Source of the DNA: Sulfurospirillum sp001602955
Lineage (GTDB): Bacteria > Campylobacterota > Campylobacteria > Campylobacterales > Sulfurospirillaceae
Direction: 5' to 3'
NCBI GenBank assembly: GCA_001602955.1
Contig: LVAC01000005.1
Location: 1 to 6,234, forward strand
DNA length: 6,234 nt
Shown: positions 5,201 to 6,234 of the stretch, one piece after another
Layout: each line of letters opens with the position of its first letter
Position numbering within the stretch: the stretch's first letter is position 1
Notes under the pieces: model-generated
Told to the model about the DNA's origin: nothing
The model's input: the letters and a program-made list of their open reading frames with translations, nothing else
The model's database searches: none
Program-made: the position numbers and the translations under genes

Positions 5201-6234
5201 GTGGTTTTAGCATTTTCATCATACGTAGCTTCAGCTACGGTGAGTTTAAGTTTGGCATCTCCTAAAGATGGTGTAAGATTTTTGGCTGCTTCTAAGATAT
5301 TGCCCAAACTCACTTCTGTTTTTTTATGTTCACTAGAGGTTTTTGCGCTCTCTTCAGCAGAGAGCACTTCGATGGAACCTGTACTCGTCGTTGCTTGGAT
5401 GTTTTTTTCAGCATTGACATTGGAACCCACCACTTTGGCACTACCGCTATTGACGGTAATGTTATTGCCACTGTTGATGTTGGAAGATTTTGCGGTAATG
5501 GCTGTTTTATCATCTTTTTTAAACTCCATCTCATACACCGGTCCTGTTTTCACAAGTCCAAGAGTTGCAATCGATGCGAGCATATTCCCTAAATTGAAAC
5601 TACTTTTTTTACTCCACTGCTCATTTTGGCTAAACTCCTGTGCGGCGGCGATGAGCACTTCATTGGCAGCTTGGAGTTGAAGGTCTGAAGCTGCATCGAT
5701 GTTGGAGCCGATGACTTTGATGTCATTACCTGATTTCATGATGATGTTCAACGCTTCAGTTCTAAGCTCTGCTTCTTTAGCATTTAGGGCATCGACTCGG
5801 TTCATCGAAGCACTTTGTTTGAGCCCACCAAACGATGACTTCGTGACAGAGTGCATCTCACCTTCTCGGTACTGTTTGGCAAGGACATTGATGTCAGCTT
5901 TCGCATCAACGACGATGTTCTCTTTAGCGATAAGGTTGGCTGCTTCTAAAGTGACACTTGCGTCACTGGATTGGATGAGAATGTTGTTGGCATTTAGGTT
6001 ACTTTGGACAACACTCTCTTTATGGCTCATATCAAGAGTTGTTTTTTTACTTCCAAAGCTTCCTTTCGTTTTAAGTTTTGACTCGGTGTAGGCAAGATCA
6101 TTTTCTGCTAAAATGCTTACACCTTCTTTTCCCTGTAGCACGATGTCCTTTTTAGCCGCAAGATCAGAGGCGATGACATTTACTTGATTAGCATTGATAG
6201 ATATATTTTCTGCATTGAGGGATGAAGCAAGATG
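2215..6234 (-). CDS. CdiA-like / filamentous haemagglutinin-type two-partner-secretion exoprotein with C-terminal toxin (5' partial)
   Basis: Large secreted adhesin-toxin of the TpsA/CdiA type, which would be exported by a TpsB/CdiB outer-membrane partner and deliver its C-terminus into neighbouring cells. The frame is open to the right edge: 31 further codons precede the internal GTG at 6139-6141, giving 1339 visible residues with the true start outside. Residues about 1-415 and 525-880 are Asn/Ser/Thr-rich beta-helix repeats of the FHA-2 type (alternating patterns such as GSNVNAEKNI and SGNNITV). Residues about 415-525 are a helical insertion with a coiled coil. Residues about 870-900 carry the stalk-end motif LATVGEGTLHVKD followed by LNRDTSK, which closes the stalk in many TpsA proteins. 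A pretoxin region follows with HEGTH at residues 1055-1059. The toxin domain is roughly residues 1160-1339. No VENN pretoxin motif is seen. An immunity-like gene starts 17 bp after the stop. The family call is secure; the toxin activity is not known. Confidence 0.93.
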   Translation of the reverse strand, partial: HLASSLNAENISINANQVNVIASDLAAKKDIVLQGKEGVSILAENDLAYTESKLKTKGSFGSKKTTLDMSHKESVVQSNLNANNILIQSSDASVTLEAANLIAKENIVVDAKADINVLAKQYREGEMHSVTKSSFGGLKQSASMNRVDALNAKEAELRTEALNIIMKSGNDIKVIGSNIDAASDLQLQAANEVLIAAAQEFSQNEQWSKKSSFNLGNMLASIATLGLVKTGPVYEMEFKKDDKTAITAKSSNINSGNNITVNSGSAKVVGSNVNAEKNIQATTSTGSIEVLSAEESAKTSSEHKKTEVSLGNILEAAKNLTPSLGDAKLKLTVAEATYDENAKTTDNLTHKSSSITSKSGDIVMDSKKDIMIDGSTLEAAKTVSLSTKEGDVTIKESIDTYSENAKDKHASADISLTVQNEYVEIGSAVKAAADSAEQLKKVKDDYSNYKSEVSKLESTLSDLKARYRAKEAGIDPEDISDLTDLIDNVKDTEKYYVAAIAAATVDLASKTTAIASQTATAAASSATYGFSAGISLDVKGENILQNAGYTKSLASSIYGNDILIHTNTAKESTTTISGSNVVADNDLNIQTHDLHVTSSTDTSSSNQENKDISGSVSMTMYGGGSGMGVTLGYGQSHESSDSTTNHNANLIAKNIDITTTNDASFKGATVQADDTLNLKVGGDLSVESQRDSSSSNSKGFNVSVSGSLGNDKEYSSNSRAQQNALNNTVGARVGDGLGSTGASYGANAGNSQSKQTVLTSLTGDKVNIDVENNTNVKGALIAAGKTDEQGTFENNGNLNLSTGTLTFANSTNSQYNSSNGYSVGTNIGYTTGKNTQTNVEETTGKVNSSSLSLSNEMGYSSSKTLATVGEGTLHVKDTENSDELERLNRDTSKVSKELYAGSVGTSVTATLDHRLLTEEGRKQIAEDVKKASNAFSAMNDSITKDEVGLKNFFEHQGVVDATYEVMKQFIQTEDGIYAKIWNNQANATPEQIQEATNAFSKILAYQYNISLEEAKLIAAASFIKGANYNQPATNTIVVNANGNNNALDYAETTTHEGTHAAINQGAINNRETSELNEAYAKLMEGYGSKDFVFIYTNARYGEVKTDNVNKSIAQGDSAIIDRNTDWFMDKATNDPKNVDYSTDVQKLPDGRYKVVNVNLKDNDKSIYVVNDKGERTGEKIGESIFIDSFYYADGSSKATLARGIIDTTSKEGVDFLNNKIYSDTPSIASYMNEWRNYNFKDIGAEKYPPGQERADYTYRGSQIYPGVYASARDFGNIGAGYVAGYGLMPWNLSKFTFERFQAKQNGNIFGDGTEVGQSTSAQFLGWEKGNQAISNKLQD
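2218..2750 (-). other. Predicted C-terminal toxin domain of the CdiA-like protein
   Basis: The last about 175 residues differ from the stalk: they are non-repetitive, richer in aromatic residues, and encoded by more AT-rich DNA. They begin with a linker, KSIYVVNDKGERTGEKIGES, that resembles segments preceding toxins in CdiA/FHA proteins (recalled, not searched). The core contains NYNFKDIG, YRGSQ, then SARDFGNIGAGYVAGYGL (Arg1272 and Asp1273 of the visible protein) and near the end EVGQSTSAQFLGWEKG. An RDxGNxxAGYxAG segment followed by a Gly-rich acidic tail is reminiscent of C-termini of polymorphic toxins in Rhs and CdiA proteins, possibly the type-44 (Ntox44) group. I cannot confirm that assignment by eye. 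The membrane-bound, periplasm-facing immunity candidate suggests a target in the envelope rather than nucleic acid, but this is inference. Confidence 0.6.
3004..3072 (-). other. HExxH zincin-type motif with downstream Glu in the pretoxin region
   Basis: Visible residues 1055-1059 read HEGTH, preceded by a beta-like stretch (NTIVVNAN) and an Asp/Glu-containing helix start (LDYAETTT). Eighteen residues after the second His comes Glu1077 in NELNEAYA-like context (ELNEAYAKL), the arrangement expected of a gluzincin (HExxH plus a Glu ligand about 20 residues on). Upstream, residues 960-1050 are mostly helical. This is consistent with a metallopeptidase-like module between the FHA stalk and the toxin. 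Such a module could process the toxin for release or act on a target, but the sequence does not decide between active enzyme and a structural relic. Confidence 0.6.
3608..3619. repeat. TTTACATGTAAA palindrome inside the cdiA-like gene
   Basis: A perfect 12-bp copy within the codons for Leu-His-Val-Lys in the GEGTLHVKD stalk-end motif. A second near-copy (TTACATGTAA) lies at 4446-4455 in the codons for Leu-His-Val. Both may be chance codon use, but the same palindrome forms the core of the intergenic elements at 192, 349 and 1086. Confidence 0.5.
4660..4990 (-). other. Helical/coiled-coil insertion in the FHA stalk
   Basis: The beta-repeat pattern stops at about visible residue 415 and resumes at about 525. 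Between them lies a charged heptad-like segment (EQLKKVKDDYSNYKSEVSKL and on to LKARYRAKE), then DPEDISDLTDLIDNV, then an Ala/Thr-rich helix (AAIAAATVDLASKTTAIASQ). It is in frame and shows no sign of being foreign. Similar helical interruptions occur in the FHA-2 part of other TpsA exoproteins, so it is probably a normal structural element of this family. Confidence 0.65.

Noticed and set aside
5036..5680. 214-codon open frame on the plus strand
   Set aside because: It lies antisense within the FHA stalk, where repetitive low-stop coding sequence leaves the opposite strand open. The translation has no recognisable domain and there is no ribosome binding site.
6139..6141. GTG as the start of a 1308-residue protein
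   Set aside because: The same frame continues without a stop for 31 codons to the window edge and those residues fit the FHA repeat pattern, so the gene is 5' partial.

Overview
The window holds the downstream end of a contact-dependent inhibition (CDI) or filamentous-haemagglutinin-type two-partner-secretion locus, read on the minus strand from the right edge leftwards. The DNA is AT-rich and free of RNA genes. The style of the giant adhesin (asparagine/serine-rich FHA repeats with a helical insertion) and the low GC would fit a Campylobacterota host such as Sulfurospirillum. That is an inference from general resemblance and no marker gene confirms it.

Layout by coordinate. Positions 6234-2215 (minus) are the last 1339 codons of a CdiA-like exoprotein: FHA-2-type repeat stalk, a helical/coiled-coil insertion, more stalk, a pretoxin region carrying an HExxH (HEGTH) zincin-type motif, and a variable C-terminal toxin domain. 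The gene is open through the right edge, so its secretion signal, TPS domain and receptor-binding part lie outside. Positions 2197-1583 (minus), 17 bp downstream, encode a 204-residue protein with two membrane segments and a long periplasmic loop, the probable cognate immunity protein. Positions 1582-963 contain no intact gene. They hold remnants: the tail of an IS256-family transposase with its right inverted repeat, a possible second transposase tail, short inverted-repeat-bounded elements, and 22 codons of an older toxin C-terminus. Positions 950-558 (minus) encode an acidic 130-residue protein placed exactly as an immunity gene relative to that toxin remnant, so it is probably an orphan immunity gene. 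Positions 557-151 hold more REP/MITE-like repeats. Positions 150-1 (minus) are a fragment of the conserved mid-portion of a second CdiA/FHA gene, interrupted by an in-frame stop.

Together this looks like a CDI locus with a live toxin/immunity pair at the end of the main gene, followed by a decayed orphan toxin/immunity module and a piece of duplicated stalk. Short repeats that share REP-like GGGGTCAGG or GGGACAGGCTAC arms separate the pieces. Three of the repeats also share a perfect TTTACATGTAAA palindrome, which occurs again inside the cdiA-like gene. The points most worth following are the metallopeptidase-like motif in the pretoxin region, the unassigned toxin paired with a membrane immunity protein, and the repeat family that punctuates the modules.
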